In this document: positions 44,199 through 53,321 of the stretch, piece by piece
How the letters are laid out: each line of letters starts with the position of its first letter
Numbering within the stretch: the stretch's first letter is position 1
NCBI GenBank assembly: GCA_020851375.1
Contig: JADZCV010000010.1
Coordinates: forward strand, 20,814-84,813
DNA: 64,000 nucleotides
DNA from: Nitrospirota bacterium
GTDB taxonomy: Bacteria > Nitrospirota > 9FT-COMBO-42-15 > HDB-SIOI813
Reading direction: 5' to 3'
The notes under the pieces: model-generated
Databases searched by the model: none
What the model was told of the DNA's origin: nothing
Seen by the model: only the letters and a program-made list of their open reading frames with translations
Translations under genes and position numbers: made by a program

Positions 44199-45152
44199 CT
44201 AAACAGCAGCGTGCTCCCGTTCTTCCATATAGGAACTGACAACATGCCGGAAGGCCTCCACAACCTCAGGGTCAAACTGGGTGCCCGAGGACTTTTCTAT
44301 TTCTTCAAGGGCCTGCCACGGCAACTTGCCTTTGCGGTATGGCCTGTCCGTCACAATGGCATCATATGAATCCGCAACAGCAATTATCCTTGCACCTAAC
44401 GGGATGTCTGTTTTGGAACTTAAGTTGTCAGCGTCTTTTTTGTTGAAATACTCGTGGTGTGCAAGCACAATAGGCACAGCATCACTAAGGACATTGCCTA
44501 CCTTGTTCAGGATGTCAGCACCACGCGCAGTATGCGTGTTCATCATCTTCCGTTCGTCCTTTGTCAGGGAGGCGGCCTTTTTGATAAGGTCCATGCTCAC
44601 GTCAATTTTTCCAACATCATGCAGAAGGGCGGCCACCTTGATATTCTCGCAATCCCCTCTTGTAACGGACATTGCCTTCGCAATATCCATTGCTATATCA
44701 GATACCCTGACAGAATGCCCTTTGGTATACCTGTCCACCGATTCAATGTATTTGACAAGTATTTCTACAACTCCTACATATGACTGTTTCAGATCACTGT
44801 AACGGGCCTCCTTTTCTTCATACAGACTACCTACAACATAGCTTGACAATATAAGGAAACTTCCCCACGACATGATCTGAAATATCAGATCAAGATCAAC
44901 TTCTGAGTTGATTGTAAATGTCCGGGGTGAAATCAGGAGGCGCAGGGTCACAATCAGGACAGTCATTACTGAAGAGAGAACAGCCCCTTTTTTCCCTATG
45001 TAATAGCCGGCAACAAGTATAGGGATAAAATAGAAATAGAGGAACACGAGCTTGTCAACGACAAACATATCTATGAACAAGAGTGTAATAATTATACTGA
45101 CAACAAGCAATGGTTCAAAGTATTGCTCGATAAAACTTTTCAGCACCTTCAT
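44199..45152 (-). CDS. Membrane protein with a divergent HD-GYP-type domain
   Basis: A 317-residue protein with four or more hydrophobic segments in the first 110 residues and an HD domain at about 130-305. The metal motif HD is present (H178-D179 in ALLHDVGKID), as are HHE at 232-234 and the late DSYDAIVTDRPYR. The defining GYP loop is absent: after HHE the sequence is YFNKKDADNLSSKTDIPLG, where a c-di-GMP phosphodiesterase has DGxGYPxGL. It may be a related HD phosphohydrolase or an inactive sensor. GGAGG lies before the ATG. Confidence 0.85.
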   Translation of the reverse strand: MKVLKSFIEQYFEPLLVVSIIITLLFIDMFVVDKLVFLYFYFIPILVAGYYIGKKGAVLSSVMTVLIVTLRLLISPRTFTINSEVDLDLIFQIMSWGSFLILSSYVVGSLYEEKEARYSDLKQSYVGVVEILVKYIESVDRYTKGHSVRVSDIAMDIAKAMSVTRGDCENIKVAALLHDVGKIDVSMDLIKKAASLTKDERKMMNTHTARGADILNKVGNVLSDAVPIVLAHHEYFNKKDADNLSSKTDIPLGARIIAVADSYDAIVTDRPYRKGKLPWQALEEIEKSSGTQFDPEVVEAFRHVVSSYMEEREHAAV

Positions 45153-45282
45153 AACAAGACCTCCGGAGCATGCATCTGCTGATAAAATATATTATTAAAG
45201 ATTTGTCCTTCAGCATACGAAAATATATCTGCTGACCATCATTGATTCGGTAACCTTCTGACTTAACATGAGGTAAAACTAC

Positions 45283-45954
45283 ATGGATGACCTGAGAGGG
45301 CATGAAACCTGGCGGATCTTCAGGATAATGAGCGAATTCGTCGAGGGATTTGAAGAACTAAGCAGCGTCAAGCGCGGCGTCTCTATCTTTGGGAGCGCCA
45401 GACTATCCAAGACCAATCACTATTATAAGGGTGTAATGAAAATAGCAGAGCTGTTATCTAAAAGAGGCTTCGCTATCATAACAGGCGGCGGACCAGGAAT
45501 AATGGAGGCTGGGAACAGGGGGGCCAGGAAGGGAACCGGGGTGTCCGTAGGCCTGAACATAGAATTACCTAAGGAGCAGTCCCCAAACAACTACCAGGAC
45601 AAAAGACTCGACTTCAGATACTTCTTCGCGAGAAAGGTCATGTTTGTGAAACATTCTGTAGGTTATGTGATAACACCCGGCGGTTTCGGCACCCTCGATG
45701 AATTTTTTGAAGCCCTGACCCTGATGCAGACAAAGAAGATACGCAAAATCCCCATTGTAATGTACGGCAAGGATTACTGGGAGGGGCTTATCGGCTGGAT
45801 GCAGAAGACCATGCTCGATAAAGGAACTATTGATAAAGACGACATGGCGCTGTTCCATCTGACAGATGACCCTATAGAGGTTGTGAGGATTATCGAGGAA
45901 GGCTATGAAAGTCAGTATGCACCTGTTAAAGGGAACCGCAGAAAAAGGGATTAA
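45283..45954 (+). CDS. LOG family nucleotide 5'-monophosphate nucleosidase
   Basis: A 223-residue Rossmann-type protein of the LOG/YgdH (TIGR00730) family, originally annotated as lysine decarboxylase. Members release ribose 5-phosphate from nucleoside or cytokinin monophosphates. The signature is PGGFGTLDEFFE (about 128-139) with an upstream IITGGGPGIMEAGNRGA. Its N-terminus (about 1-30) is unlike the shortest LOG proteins. It is divergent from the HD-GYP-like gene and overlaps the 3' end of glnE by 4 bases (convergent). Confidence 0.9.
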   Translation: MDDLRGHETWRIFRIMSEFVEGFEELSSVKRGVSIFGSARLSKTNHYYKGVMKIAELLSKRGFAIITGGGPGIMEAGNRGARKGTGVSVGLNIELPKEQSPNNYQDKRLDFRYFFARKVMFVKHSVGYVITPGGFGTLDEFFEALTLMQTKKIRKIPIVMYGKDYWEGLIGWMQKTMLDKGTIDKDDMALFHLTDDPIEVVRIIEEGYESQYAPVKGNRRKRD

Positions 45955-48900
45955 TTAAATATCCCGTTAAACACACCCCGGACTTCTTTCCTTAATGACT
46001 CATATTCCCTGAGAAGACGCGCTGCCCCGCTTATCCTTTTGGAATCCCTGTATTCCATCCTCATCGCCAGAGACTTCAATCTTACTTCTGACCTTGGAAG
46101 CAGATGCGAAGGCATATTCTGAACCACACGAAGCCTGCTCTCCAGTGTGCGCAGATAGATATAGGACTTCTTCAGTATTGAATACTGGTCGTTTGGCAGC
46201 AGTTTTTCCCTGTAAATTGCCTCAAGAGCCGCCAGAGTGTTTGTCACCCTTATGGACTGATACCCTGCACCATTAGACAACTGCATATACTGAACTATAA
46301 ATTCTATATCAATTATCCCCCCTTCGCCTGCCTTAATATCAAAGTATTCATTATTTTCCTTTGAGACTTCAGACTCCATCCTGTGACGCATCTTTCTTAT
46401 TGCAATGCGAAGGTCCTCCTGGCCCCTCCCTGCACCATACAGAACAGAATGTATGACCTCTGTAACTTCACGGCTTATTGATTCATCACCGGCAGTAACT
46501 CTTGCCCTTGTAAGTGACTGGAGTTCCCATATATCGGCATGTTCTTCCAAATATGTCCTGAATGCAGCAACAGACTGGGAAAGAGGCCCCTTTGAGCCTG
46601 AAGGTCTCAACCTTACATCAATCTTAAAGACACTCCCTTCCCTTGTAATTGAAGTGAGTGCTGACATAGTCTTGCTTGACAGGCTGGTAAAGAACTCATG
46701 GTTTGATATTGATTGCCTGCCATCTGTCTCACCGTCACCGGAGTAGAGAAAAACAATATCAAGGTCTGAACCGTAAGTTATCTCCTCCCCTCCAAGTTTC
46801 CCCATGCTCAATATGCAAAATCCAGCCTCAGATACATCCCCGTCTGTCCCGGACAAAGGCCGGCCATATACGCGGCGTACTTCTTCACGCGCTATATTCA
46901 GTGCACAGACCAGAGATACGTCTGCAAGCCTGGAGAGATATCCCGAGGCATCAGCCTGACTTACATAACCCAGGATGTCTATGTACCCTATCCTTACCTC
47001 CTCAGCATTCTTGAATTTCCTCAGCATATCAAGTTTCTCAGCATATGAACCGCATTGTTCTATCAAGTGTGACAATTCTCCCTGCATATCTTCCCTGGAC
47101 CTTTTTTTCAACATCTCCTCAGGATCGAGGAACATATCAACGATTTCAGGATGTCTTATCACGATCTTTGACAGGTATTCGCTGCTGCTGAATATCCTGA
47201 TGACAGATTCAACTGCCTGCGGATTCTCTTCAAAAAAGGAGTAAAGGGTTTCCCTTGCCCCAACTGATAATATAAGCGCCTCCAAATTATTAAGGGCAAG
47301 GTCCGGATCAGAAGAAGAAGTAATTTTATTAAAGAACAACGGAAAAATTCTGAGAAAGATCTGACTGCTTCTTGGAGTCTGATGACTGAATGCAGCGCCG
47401 TCCCGCAATAATATTATATTCCTGTATGCCCTGGCCGGATCCCTGAAATTACACCCGGACAGGATCTGTACGGCCTCATCCTCAGATACTATCCCTCCAA
47501 TAATCATTTCACATTTGCCCGCCTCAGCCGGCTCTTCCCCCTTCAGGCCTTTCTTTGAAAACAGGTCATCGTATATCTTTCTTACAGACCTGGTGTACGT
47601 GTTATAATCCCTGAGCAATTGTTCGGATGCCCTGTTTTTGACCTTATCTTTGTAACCTGTCCTCCTGGCCAGTGTGTTTAATTCAACTGCGCCGTCAGGC
47701 ATAACATATGTCTGCCGCTCACCGACAAGCTGAATCATGTGCTCTACCCTTCGCATGAATTGGTAAGCTGCTGAAAGAGAAGCCTCCTCTTCGTAGGAGA
47801 TAAAACCCTTTTGAGCAAGCTTGTGCAGCGCCCTCATGGTATTTCTCTCCCTTATCCATGGCTCTTTTCCGCCATACAGCAGCTGCAGTGCCTGAACGAA
47901 AAATTCTATCTCCCTTATACCTCCGTAACCAAGTTTCACGTTACGGGCATCCTTACCCTTGACAGCAATACTCTTGTCAATTTTGACCTTCATGCCGCTG
48001 ATCTCATCAATAGCCGTAAAATCGAGATATTTTCTGTACACGAATGGCTGGATCATTTTAAGAAACGCCTTTCCGAGTTCCTCATCTCCGGCAACAGGCC
48101 TGACCTTCAGGAGGGCCGCCCTCTCCCACGTCTGGCCCCAGGACTCATAATAGACCTCGTAACTTCTCAGAGAAGATGCAAGGTCACCCCTCTCACCCTC
48201 AGGCCTAAGCCTTGTGTCTACACGAAAGACAAAACCATCATCAGTAGTCTGCCCTATAACCTGGCTGATCATCTCAGCTAATTTGACAAAATACTGGTGA
48301 TTGCTCAGAAGTTTTTTCGAGGTTTCTCCCTTTTCTGTAGAATACAGATACATGATGTCTATATCAGAACTGTAATTTAATTCTTCTCCCCCAAGTTTAC
48401 CCATACCAAGGACAGTAAATGAGCAGCTGACGGTATTGCCATGTTCATCCGTATACTGTGGCTGGCCGTATCTTTTCCCGAGTTCCCTGTTACATGCCTC
48501 ATATGCCGCCTGGAGTGATACATCTGCGACAACAGATATCTCCCGGGTAATCTCAGACAGCGTCCCATAGCCAAGAAGGTCTCTGAGAGCAATACGCATA
48601 TATTCCTTTTTTCTGAATCTCCTCAGTATGGTTTTTACTTCTTCAATAGTGTTCTCCGCAGTTATCTGTTTGTGAAGTTCCGCAAGCGCAGCGTCTTTAC
48701 CGATGATCCTCCTCAGGAAGTTTGGAGCTGACAGCCACCCGATGTATTCCTGTGGCCCTGAAAACAGAAAGTTGCACAGATACTGACTGCTCCCCAAAAG
48801 GAGTAAAACAGGAGGTATTACATCGCGGTGAGAAGAGAGAAACATAAACAGCTCATTCTTGTCATCATAAAATGAAGCAAACCGTTCAAGATTATTCAGA

Positions 48901-49154
48901 GACATGTCCGGATCAGGGGAATCTGCAACAGACTGAAGAATGGAGGGGAGCAACCTGTCAAAAACAGCATGTGACCGAAGGTCCCCGCGCAGCAACTGCA
49001 GGTTGACAGCCGCTCTCCGGCTGTCAATGAAACCAAGACCAGCCAGGGTAGAAGACAGGCTCGCCGCATCACCATAATTTTTGATGACTTCTTTAGATAC
49101 TTTTTTCATTACCTGAGGCAATACCAGGAACGTGTAAGGAATGACTTCAGACAA
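45951..49154 (-). CDS. glnE: Bifunctional glutamine synthetase adenylyltransferase/adenylyl-removing enzyme
   Basis: GlnE adds and removes AMP on glutamine synthetase in response to PII and glutamine. At 1067 residues it has both nucleotidyltransferase domains. The N-terminal (removing) one has NYSSDIDIMYLYS (about 265-277), and the C-terminal (adding) one has TYGSDLDIVFLYSG (about 800-813). Each domain retains its DxD-type motif and is followed by a GlnD-PII-binding helical part. It is somewhat longer than the E. coli protein (about 946). It starts inside the end of the DsrE2-like gene (8-base overlap), which places nitrogen control beside sulfur genes. Confidence 0.95.
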   Translation of the reverse strand: MSEVIPYTFLVLPQVMKKVSKEVIKNYGDAASLSSTLAGLGFIDSRRAAVNLQLLRGDLRSHAVFDRLLPSILQSVADSPDPDMSLNNLERFASFYDDKNELFMFLSSHRDVIPPVLLLLGSSQYLCNFLFSGPQEYIGWLSAPNFLRRIIGKDAALAELHKQITAENTIEEVKTILRRFRKKEYMRIALRDLLGYGTLSEITREISVVADVSLQAAYEACNRELGKRYGQPQYTDEHGNTVSCSFTVLGMGKLGGEELNYSSDIDIMYLYSTEKGETSKKLLSNHQYFVKLAEMISQVIGQTTDDGFVFRVDTRLRPEGERGDLASSLRSYEVYYESWGQTWERAALLKVRPVAGDEELGKAFLKMIQPFVYRKYLDFTAIDEISGMKVKIDKSIAVKGKDARNVKLGYGGIREIEFFVQALQLLYGGKEPWIRERNTMRALHKLAQKGFISYEEEASLSAAYQFMRRVEHMIQLVGERQTYVMPDGAVELNTLARRTGYKDKVKNRASEQLLRDYNTYTRSVRKIYDDLFSKKGLKGEEPAEAGKCEMIIGGIVSEDEAVQILSGCNFRDPARAYRNIILLRDGAAFSHQTPRSSQIFLRIFPLFFNKITSSSDPDLALNNLEALILSVGARETLYSFFEENPQAVESVIRIFSSSEYLSKIVIRHPEIVDMFLDPEEMLKKRSREDMQGELSHLIEQCGSYAEKLDMLRKFKNAEEVRIGYIDILGYVSQADASGYLSRLADVSLVCALNIAREEVRRVYGRPLSGTDGDVSEAGFCILSMGKLGGEEITYGSDLDIVFLYSGDGETDGRQSISNHEFFTSLSSKTMSALTSITREGSVFKIDVRLRPSGSKGPLSQSVAAFRTYLEEHADIWELQSLTRARVTAGDESISREVTEVIHSVLYGAGRGQEDLRIAIRKMRHRMESEVSKENNEYFDIKAGEGGIIDIEFIVQYMQLSNGAGYQSIRVTNTLAALEAIYREKLLPNDQYSILKKSYIYLRTLESRLRVVQNMPSHLLPRSEVRLKSLAMRMEYRDSKRISGAARLLREYESLRKEVRGVFNGIFN

Positions 49155-49686
49155 ATAATGTAATATCAGCGTCTGTGGCGTATTCTAAAAATGCCGCCGC
49201 ACCGCATACCTCTACACCTTTGATCAGATCTTCCTTTTTCACCCCCATGACGTCCATAGTCATCTGACATCCTATAAGCTTTACGCCTGACTCAACGGCA
49301 ATATCCAGAAGGGCCTCTATTGACGGGACATTAACTTTTGACATCCAGCTCTTCATCATCATTGTGGCCATGGCAGTCATACCGGGCAGTGCTCCGATTA
49401 TGTTAGGCACAGGAACCGGCATGGCGGGGTTTGCAAGAGAAGGCACCCTGAGATTCCTGTTCTTATTCCTGTTAATAATATCGAGCCCATAAAATGTAAA
49501 GAAGATTGAGCACTCGATATCCATTGCAGCAGCTGTAGTTGAAAGTATAAGAGGGGGATAGGCCATGTCAAGCGTTCCTTTGGAGGCAACTATAGCCATC
49601 CTCTTTTTTCTCTCAGAAAGGAGCCTTTTTAATTTGTTCTCGACCATTTCTTCTATCATCTGTTTATCCTGATCTGTAATCGGCAT
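49147..49686 (-). CDS. DsrE2-like sulfur-relay protein
   Basis: A 179-residue DsrE/F-like protein of the DsrE2 kind found beside tusA. It has the start motif MAIVASKGTLDMAYPPLILSTTAAAMD and the conserved cysteine motif GCQMTMDVMGVKKEDLIKGVEVCGAAAFLEYA, with two cysteines (about 140 and 158). DsrE2 proteins take part in persulfide transfer with TusA in sulfur oxidisers and may be membrane-associated. It lies 18 bases after tusA in the same direction. Confidence 0.9.
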   Translation of the reverse strand: MPITDQDKQMIEEMVENKLKRLLSERKKRMAIVASKGTLDMAYPPLILSTTAAAMDIECSIFFTFYGLDIINRNKNRNLRVPSLANPAMPVPVPNIIGALPGMTAMATMMMKSWMSKVNVPSIEALLDIAVESGVKLIGCQMTMDVMGVKKEDLIKGVEVCGAAAFLEYATDADITLFV

Positions 49687-49704
49687 TTTCTTCTCCTTTG
49701 AGTC

Positions 49705-49950
49705 TTATTTGATCTTTCTGATAAAAAACCTGAATTGACCATCACCACCGGATGTCTCAAGCAGTTCCTGGCCTGTGTGCCTTGCCCACGCCTCAATATC
49801 CCTTACTGAACCCGGATCAGTTGAAATCATCTCCAGTATATCACCAACAGCCATACCTGCCATTGCAGTCTTTGTCTTTAACACCGGAAGCGGACAGGAC
49901 AACTTGCTGCAATCAAGGGTTTTGGCAGGCATATATTTATTATTGTTCAT
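49705..49950 (-). CDS. tusA: Sulfur carrier protein TusA
   Basis: An 81-residue TusA/SirA/YedF protein. The persulfide-carrying cysteine is in CPLPVLKTK (about residues 19-27), the full CPxP motif. The family beta-alpha-beta fold ends with GQFRFFIRK. TusA passes sulfur to partners for tRNA thiolation, molybdenum cofactor and sulfur oxidation or reduction routes. Here it is placed between a DsrH-like and a DsrE2-like gene. Confidence 0.95.
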   Translation of the reverse strand: MNNNKYMPAKTLDCSKLSCPLPVLKTKTAMAGMAVGDILEMISTDPGSVRDIEAWARHTGQELLETSGGDGQFRFFIRKIK

Positions 49951-49992
49951 CAGGCTGTGTCCTTTCTTTATTATATCATTGACCTCTGAAAT

Positions 49993-50247
49993 CTACCATA
50001 CAATAATCCTGTCATGCTCAATTATGAGCTGACATATTGAAGAATAATCAACTAATTTGTGTGATGAATTGAACCCGCGCGCTTCCACATCGCTGACAGA
50101 GGCAAATACATTGCCGGCCTCTCGCAGGCCGGACAGCACTCCATCCTGAATCAGCAGGACTGACACATCGCCTTTAGCACTATCCCGCTCAATCACTTCC
50201 TTAGCAAGCCTGTCATCAATCTTTCTGATTATATGAAGTGTTTTCAC
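49993..50247 (-). CDS. DsrH/TusB-like protein
   Basis: An 84-residue protein of the DsrH/TusB family. The start is MKTLHIIRK, followed by VLLIQDGVLSGLRE and the family C-terminus, a (L)VDYSSICQLIIEHDRIIVW-like end in which the terminal Trp is typical. It has no Cys in the first part, so the DsrH Cys20 of A. vinosum is not present; the only Cys lies near the end. The start is GTG at 50247, with GGAG upstream, both in the end of the repeat. Confidence 0.85.
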   Translation of the reverse strand: MKTLHIIRKIDDRLAKEVIERDSAKGDVSVLLIQDGVLSGLREAGNVFASVSDVEARGFNSSHKLVDYSSICQLIIEHDRIIVW

Positions 50248-50505
50248 CCGAAAATACTCCTAAATACCCGTCATTCCCACGGAACCTGTACCCGCAGGAT
50301 TTTTCACCCGTCATTCCCACGTAAGTGGGAATCCAGAATCTGGCCTCGGTCTGGATTCCCGCTGACGCGGGAATGACGTTTTCATGAACCCTGGTGAGCC
50401 TGAGCTGTGAACGTGCCGAACAGTCGAAGGGCTCATGACAGTTCACCCGAAAATCCCCGTTCAAATCCCCCCTCTCCCCCTTTACTACAGGGGGGGATGA
50501 TTACC
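50243..50505 (-). repeat. Composite intergenic repeat between DsrF-like and DsrH-like genes
   Basis: On the minus strand the CCCCCTGTAGTAAAGGGGG-type palindrome is followed by GGGGATTTTCGGGTGAACTGTCATGAG, a full dRS3-like unit, a second partial unit (CACTTACGTGGGAATGACGGG; a changed core at about 50290-50340) and the end GGAGTATTTTCGGGTGAAA. The end contains the DsrH-like gene start. The arrangement with a duplicated GGGAATGACGGG block is the same as at 63690-63900. Confidence 0.88.
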
Positions 50506-50860
50506 CGAAAACGAGCGTTACATCGCTATTTTCTATCAACTCAAGCGCTTCCCCGCGGTTTATCTTTTCCACAGTTCCATCACACTCCGTAATATTCCTC
50601 TTCTTCAATGATGCCTCATCTGCAAACACCCTGATGCCGCAGGCGGAAAAGAGCTCCATGCTGTCATTGATGTCAGGTCTCCCTATTATTGCAGGGTCAA
50701 CCCTTAATGAATTCCACACCCCATTATCAATCAACAAAATACTTACCTTATTGTCATGTACCGTCAATCCTATACTCATGCGAAGGGCTTCAGGCACAGA
50801 AATAGTATTAAACGGTGCCGTACGGATTATTATCAGAAGTTTCTTAACCTGCCCTTTCAT
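50501..50860 (-). CDS. DsrF/TusC-like protein
   Basis: A 119-residue DsrE/F-fold protein with the start KKLLIIIRTAPFNTISVPEALRMSIGLTVHDNKVSILLIDNGVWN, typical of the DsrF/TusC subunit, and the end SDVTLVFG. A Cys occurs in LFSACGIRVFADEASLKKRNI. It lies 16 bases after the DsrE-like gene. With the DsrH-like and DsrE-like proteins it could form a TusBCD/DsrEFH-like complex. Confidence 0.88.
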   Translation of the reverse strand: MKGQVKKLLIIIRTAPFNTISVPEALRMSIGLTVHDNKVSILLIDNGVWNSLRVDPAIIGRPDINDSMELFSACGIRVFADEASLKKRNITECDGTVEKINRGEALELIENSDVTLVFG

Positions 50861-50876
50861 ACAAAGGACACCCCCA

Positions 50877-51212
50877 TCATACGAAACTCAGAAACCTGTC
50901 ACATTCATTGACCAATTTGGATAGGTCATACTGACTATGAAAACTTACGCCATCAAACAGGTCAGGCTGGTTTAGCCCCCTTATCTCTGCAGTATAGGTA
51001 CAAAGTGCAATCTTTACGCCCTTTGATATCAGATCGTCAAATACTGCTGATAGTTTCCTGGGGGAATCGTTCACAACCACATTATATACGCCATCCTCCA
51101 TCAGGAATATACTGACCTCATGCCCCATGGCAGTAAATTCCCCGGCAAGCTTTTTTACTGTGTGCGCATCCTGATGTTCAGGGCTCTTGTGCAGCAGAAA
51201 TCCTATCTTCAT
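50877..51212 (-). CDS. DsrE/TusD-like sulfur-transfer protein
   Basis: A 111-residue DsrE-family protein with FLLHKSPEHQDAHTVKKLAGEFTAMGHEVSIFLMEDGVYNVV and a Cys at the TusD-like place in ALCTYTAEIRGL, which would carry the persulfide. I chose the ATG at 51212 over a TTG at 51224. TATAAT (51224-51229 on the minus strand) lies just upstream, so the message would start only a few bases before the ATG and have no ribosome site. It is the first gene of the sulfur-relay set. Confidence 0.88.
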   Translation of the reverse strand: MKIGFLLHKSPEHQDAHTVKKLAGEFTAMGHEVSIFLMEDGVYNVVVNDSPRKLSAVFDDLISKGVKIALCTYTAEIRGLNQPDLFDGVSFHSQYDLSKLVNECDRFLSFV

Positions 51213-51279
51213 GAGTAATTGCAATTATACACAAAATTGATTATTATGGTATAGGTTTTTGAGAGGTGAGGTGGCAGTC

Positions 51280-52497
51280 ATGAAAGATGTCTTCACAATG
51301 ATTCTTGCCGGCGGCAGGGGGGAGAGGCTCTATCCCCTGACTGCGGACAGGGCAAAGCCTGCAGTCCCCTTTGGCGGCAAGTACAGGATAATTGATATTA
51401 CCCTGAGCAATGCAGTAAACTCCGGCCTCAGGAAAATAGGCGTCCTCGTTCAATACAAATCACTTTCCCTTGACAAACATATACGCCGCGGATGGAATAT
51501 CCTAAGCTCATATCTCGACGAATATATAATCACAATTCCTCCACAGCAACGTGTCAGCCAGGAATGGTACAGGGGAACTGCAGATGCCATCTTCCAGAAC
51601 CTCTATGTCCTGGAAGCGGACAACCCTGCGCACCTCCTCGTTCTGTCAGGTGATCATATCTATAAAATGGATTACTCCGATATGTACAGGTTCCACATGG
51701 AAAAAGGGGCTGATGCAACTATAGCAGTAATAGAGTTTGATACAAAGAGTGCATCAAGCTTTGGGGTACTCGAGGTCAATGAGGACTTTCGTATCGTAGG
51801 TTTTGAAGAAAAACCAAAGCAGCCCAAAACAATTCCCGGGAACCCTGATCTGTCGTTATGTTCAATGGGGGTATATCTGTTCAATACTGATATGCTCATA
51901 CCATTCCTTCAAAGTGACGCAAGGGATGAATCTGCACATGACTTCGGTAAAAATATTATACCGAGCATGATCTCACAAAGCAGGGTCTATGCATATAATT
52001 TCAAGGACCTCAATAAGAAAGAGGCAAAGTACTGGCGTGATATCGGCACTATTGATGCATACTGGGAGGCTAATATAGAACTTACCGCAGTTGATCCTGT
52101 GTTTAACCTCTATGACCGCAAATGGCCGATCAGGACATATCAGGGACAGCATCCGCCTGCCAAGTTCGTATTCGCCCAGGAGGAAGAAGGCGGCAGGCTC
52201 GGTATAGCCCTTGATTCTATAGTATGCGGCGGCTGCATCATAAGCGGCGGACGGGTACAGAACTCCGTCATCTCACCAAATGTAAGAATACATTCATACT
52301 CCGACATAAGGGACTCGATCGTTCTCGAAAATGTGGAGATAGGCAGGTACTGTATGATAAAGAGGGCAATAATAGACAAGGATATCAGGATCCCGCCCAA
52401 GACAGTCATTGGATACGACCCTGATGAGGACAAAAGGAGATTTCATGTAACTGAATCAGGGATAGTAGTAGTCGGAAAAGAGGGGATACTTGTCTAA
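51280..52497 (+). CDS. glgC: Glucose-1-phosphate adenylyltransferase
   Basis: GlgC makes ADP-glucose for glycogen synthesis. At 405 residues from the ATG at 51280 it has the nucleotide motif FTMILAGGRGERLYPLTADRAKPAVPFGGKYRIIDITLSN, the catalytic GTADAIFQN and LSGDHIYKMDY, the KYWRDIGTIDAYWEAN block, and a C-terminal left-handed beta helix. A reading from 51259 (TTG) adds seven residues. It overlaps the next, convergent gene by 4 bases. Confidence 0.96.
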   Translation: MKDVFTMILAGGRGERLYPLTADRAKPAVPFGGKYRIIDITLSNAVNSGLRKIGVLVQYKSLSLDKHIRRGWNILSSYLDEYIITIPPQQRVSQEWYRGTADAIFQNLYVLEADNPAHLLVLSGDHIYKMDYSDMYRFHMEKGADATIAVIEFDTKSASSFGVLEVNEDFRIVGFEEKPKQPKTIPGNPDLSLCSMGVYLFNTDMLIPFLQSDARDESAHDFGKNIIPSMISQSRVYAYNFKDLNKKEAKYWRDIGTIDAYWEANIELTAVDPVFNLYDRKWPIRTYQGQHPPAKFVFAQEEEGGRLGIALDSIVCGGCIISGGRVQNSVISPNVRIHSYSDIRDSIVLENVEIGRYCMIKRAIIDKDIRIPPKTVIGYDPDEDKRRFHVTESGIVVVGKEGILV

Positions 52498-53285
52498 AAT
52501 TCCATAGTAAGACCGACGGTTGCCGTTGAATCAGGGCTTGCATCAGAAATACCTGCGCTAAAACCTGCGTCAATCAGGACACCTTCCATCATCCTGTACC
52601 TTGCACCAAGAAGGATTGAAAAAAGATCAGGTTCCTGAGGGTCTTTATTCGTCTCACCACTTACTTCGCCGACAATCCCGATCTCATTGTCTGCAAGATA
52701 CTCTACAGCAACCTTAAAACTAAAGACATTGTCATAATTATTGCCCCACGATGGCTTGTTTATAAATGTATAGCCAAGGTTCATGTGGGCACTCAATGAT
52801 TGGGACATCTCCCTCGTGGCAATAAAAAGAAAACCAAAATCCGTCTCGCCGGTGCTTAGTCCTGATTTCAACACCTTGTCATCATTCTCCGGCGTTGGGA
52901 CTTTAAAGAACGGCTGTATTGTAAGTGAAATAGGATTGCCCTCGCGCCCCTTTAAAAAAAGGAGCCTCGACTTGATTATCATATCACCGACTGTATCAGC
53001 ATTATCACCGGAATCCGGTCTCCAGAAGACATATGGAACCTCAACGCCTATATCAAGGTTATTGATAATGCCATAATTAACTTCTATATCCAGGTTATAA
53101 GACTCGTCTCCGTGCGGCAGGTTTACAGACTTTAACCCTGTCTCAAGCTTTACCCTGTGCACCTTCTCAGGATAAGCGCTTTGTGTTGTCAGTGGACGGT
53201 GTGCAAGACAAGGTGATACAAATAACAGGGATAAAATTAAAGCAGAAAATGAAATACACGCGTAATTAATTCTCCCAAATTTCAT
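52494..53285 (-). CDS. Outer-membrane beta-barrel protein, Phenol_MetA_deg-like
   Basis: A 263-residue protein with a signal peptide (about 1-28, cut after LAHR or nearby) and an all-beta body of amphipathic strands. There are repeated patterns such as LDIEVNYGIINNLDIGVEVPYVFW, VGDMIIKSRLLFL and LSAHMNLGYTFINKP. The protein ends in LTMEF with the terminal Phe of outer-membrane proteins. The pattern fits the transporter-like family named after MetA-pathway phenol degradation. The ligand is unknown. It lies alone between glgC and hflX. Confidence 0.8.
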   Translation of the reverse strand: MKFGRINYACISFSALILSLLFVSPCLAHRPLTTQSAYPEKVHRVKLETGLKSVNLPHGDESYNLDIEVNYGIINNLDIGVEVPYVFWRPDSGDNADTVGDMIIKSRLLFLKGREGNPISLTIQPFFKVPTPENDDKVLKSGLSTGETDFGFLFIATREMSQSLSAHMNLGYTFINKPSWGNNYDNVFSFKVAVEYLADNEIGIVGEVSGETNKDPQEPDLFSILLGARYRMMEGVLIDAGFSAGISDASPDSTATVGLTMEF

Positions 53286-53321
53286 GACTGTGTCAATAAT
53301 AGCTGTAAAGTTCAGGCCATG

